Of a stretch of 64,000 nt of DNA, positions 63,886 through 64,000 are shown in pieces. Location: positions 130,991 through 194,990 of the forward strand of contig NZ_PDUS01000001.1 in the NCBI RefSeq assembly GCF_002723455.1. The letters run 5' to 3'. The position numbers were made by a program, and so were the translations under genes. How positions within the stretch are numbered: position 1 is the stretch's first letter; each line of letters begins with the position of its first letter. The DNA is from Pseudoalteromonas sp. 3D05. GTDB lineage: Bacteria > Pseudomonadota > Gammaproteobacteria > Enterobacterales > Alteromonadaceae. Below the pieces are notes generated by a model. That model worked only from the letters and a program-made list of their open reading frames with translations, was not told the origin of the DNA and did no database searches.

Positions 63886-64000
63886 CTATTTGTCATTAGG
63901 CTTGAGTGGTGCAATCAACATAAATAAGAGTAAACAAAACCAACTAATAAACAAACAGGCGACTATCCATGCGAGTTTTTCTTGGCGTCCCACTTTTTGT
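63886..64000 (-). CDS. C-terminal end of a membrane protein, 5' part outside window
   Basis: An open minus-strand frame runs from the end of the window to a TAG at 63886-63888. Its 37 residues contain a polar start (VGRQEKL), a strongly hydrophobic helix (AWIVACLFISWFCLLLFML) and a short tail (IAPLKPNDK). This looks like the last membrane segment of an integral membrane protein. Convergent with the response regulator. Family not known. Confidence 0.55.
   Translation of the reverse strand, partial: QKVGRQEKLAWIVACLFISWFCLLLFMLIAPLKPNDK

Noticed and set aside
1..64000. CRISPR array, prophage, insertion sequence or defence island
   Set aside because: No regular direct repeats, no Cas, integrase, transposase or phage structural protein in any reading frame examined.

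Overview
The window is AT-rich gammaproteobacterial chromosome, most likely Pseudoalteromonas or a close marine relative in the Alteromonadales. The evidence is the gene order rlmN-pilW-rodZ-ispG-hisS-yfgM-bamB-der, a very large TonB-dependent receptor, an alginate-degradation locus, and palindromes built on the ATACCAAT theme. No tRNA, rRNA, CRISPR array, integrase, transposase or prophage gene was seen. It reads as core chromosome with lifestyle modules.

Layout. 1-7.7 kb: the end of a GGDEF-EAL protein, a cysteine-free sirtuin overlapping a kelch protein, a divergent oxidoreductase/LysR pair, a DJ-1/PfpI protein, a ribbon-helix-helix protein with D-lactate dehydrogenase, and a YfhL ferredoxin. 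8.3-23.8 kb: an alginate utilisation locus. A GntR/FadR-type regulator faces a TonB-dependent receptor. A likely nine-gene minus-strand operon follows: HIBADH-type DEH reductase, PL6 lyase, PL17 oligo-alginate lyase, KdgF, MFS transporter, KdgK, Eda, class II FBP aldolase and FBPase. Together these take alginate outside the cell to unsaturated uronate, DEH, KDG, KDPG and then pyruvate plus glyceraldehyde 3-phosphate, and the last two enzymes return triose phosphate to fructose 6-phosphate. TTGGTAA/TTACCAA motifs lie upstream of the regulator, the receptor and the operon and are the probable operators.

24.4-37.2 kb: housekeeping genes (trhP, a lipoprotein, ndk, rlmN, a pilW/pilF gene with added LysM domains, rodZ, ispG, hisS, yfgM, bamB, der). 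37.4-46.5 kb: a LysR-regulated dabB-dabA inorganic-carbon accumulation pair, a DUF4202 gene, a monothiol thioredoxin-like protein and a membrane GGDEF protein. A strikingly structured intergenic stretch and a possible 32-residue membrane protein lie between dabA and the DUF4202 gene. 46.8-64 kb: mixed accessory genes (esterase, two VOC/LysR-linked genes, TPR protein, metallo-beta-lactamase-fold protein with an altered metal motif, serine hydrolase, anmK, EamA exporter with a divergent TetR regulator, acyltransferase, and a NarL-type two-component system). One membrane-protein gene there is interrupted by an in-frame TGA, and a short gene remnant lies downstream of the TPR gene.

The best candidates for follow-up are the gluconeogenic genes fixed inside the alginate operon, the DAB system in an apparent heterotroph, the structured 43.2-43.5 kb segment, the PilW-LysM fusion and the 44-bp TetR operator. 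All functions are read from protein motifs and gene order; no database search was run.
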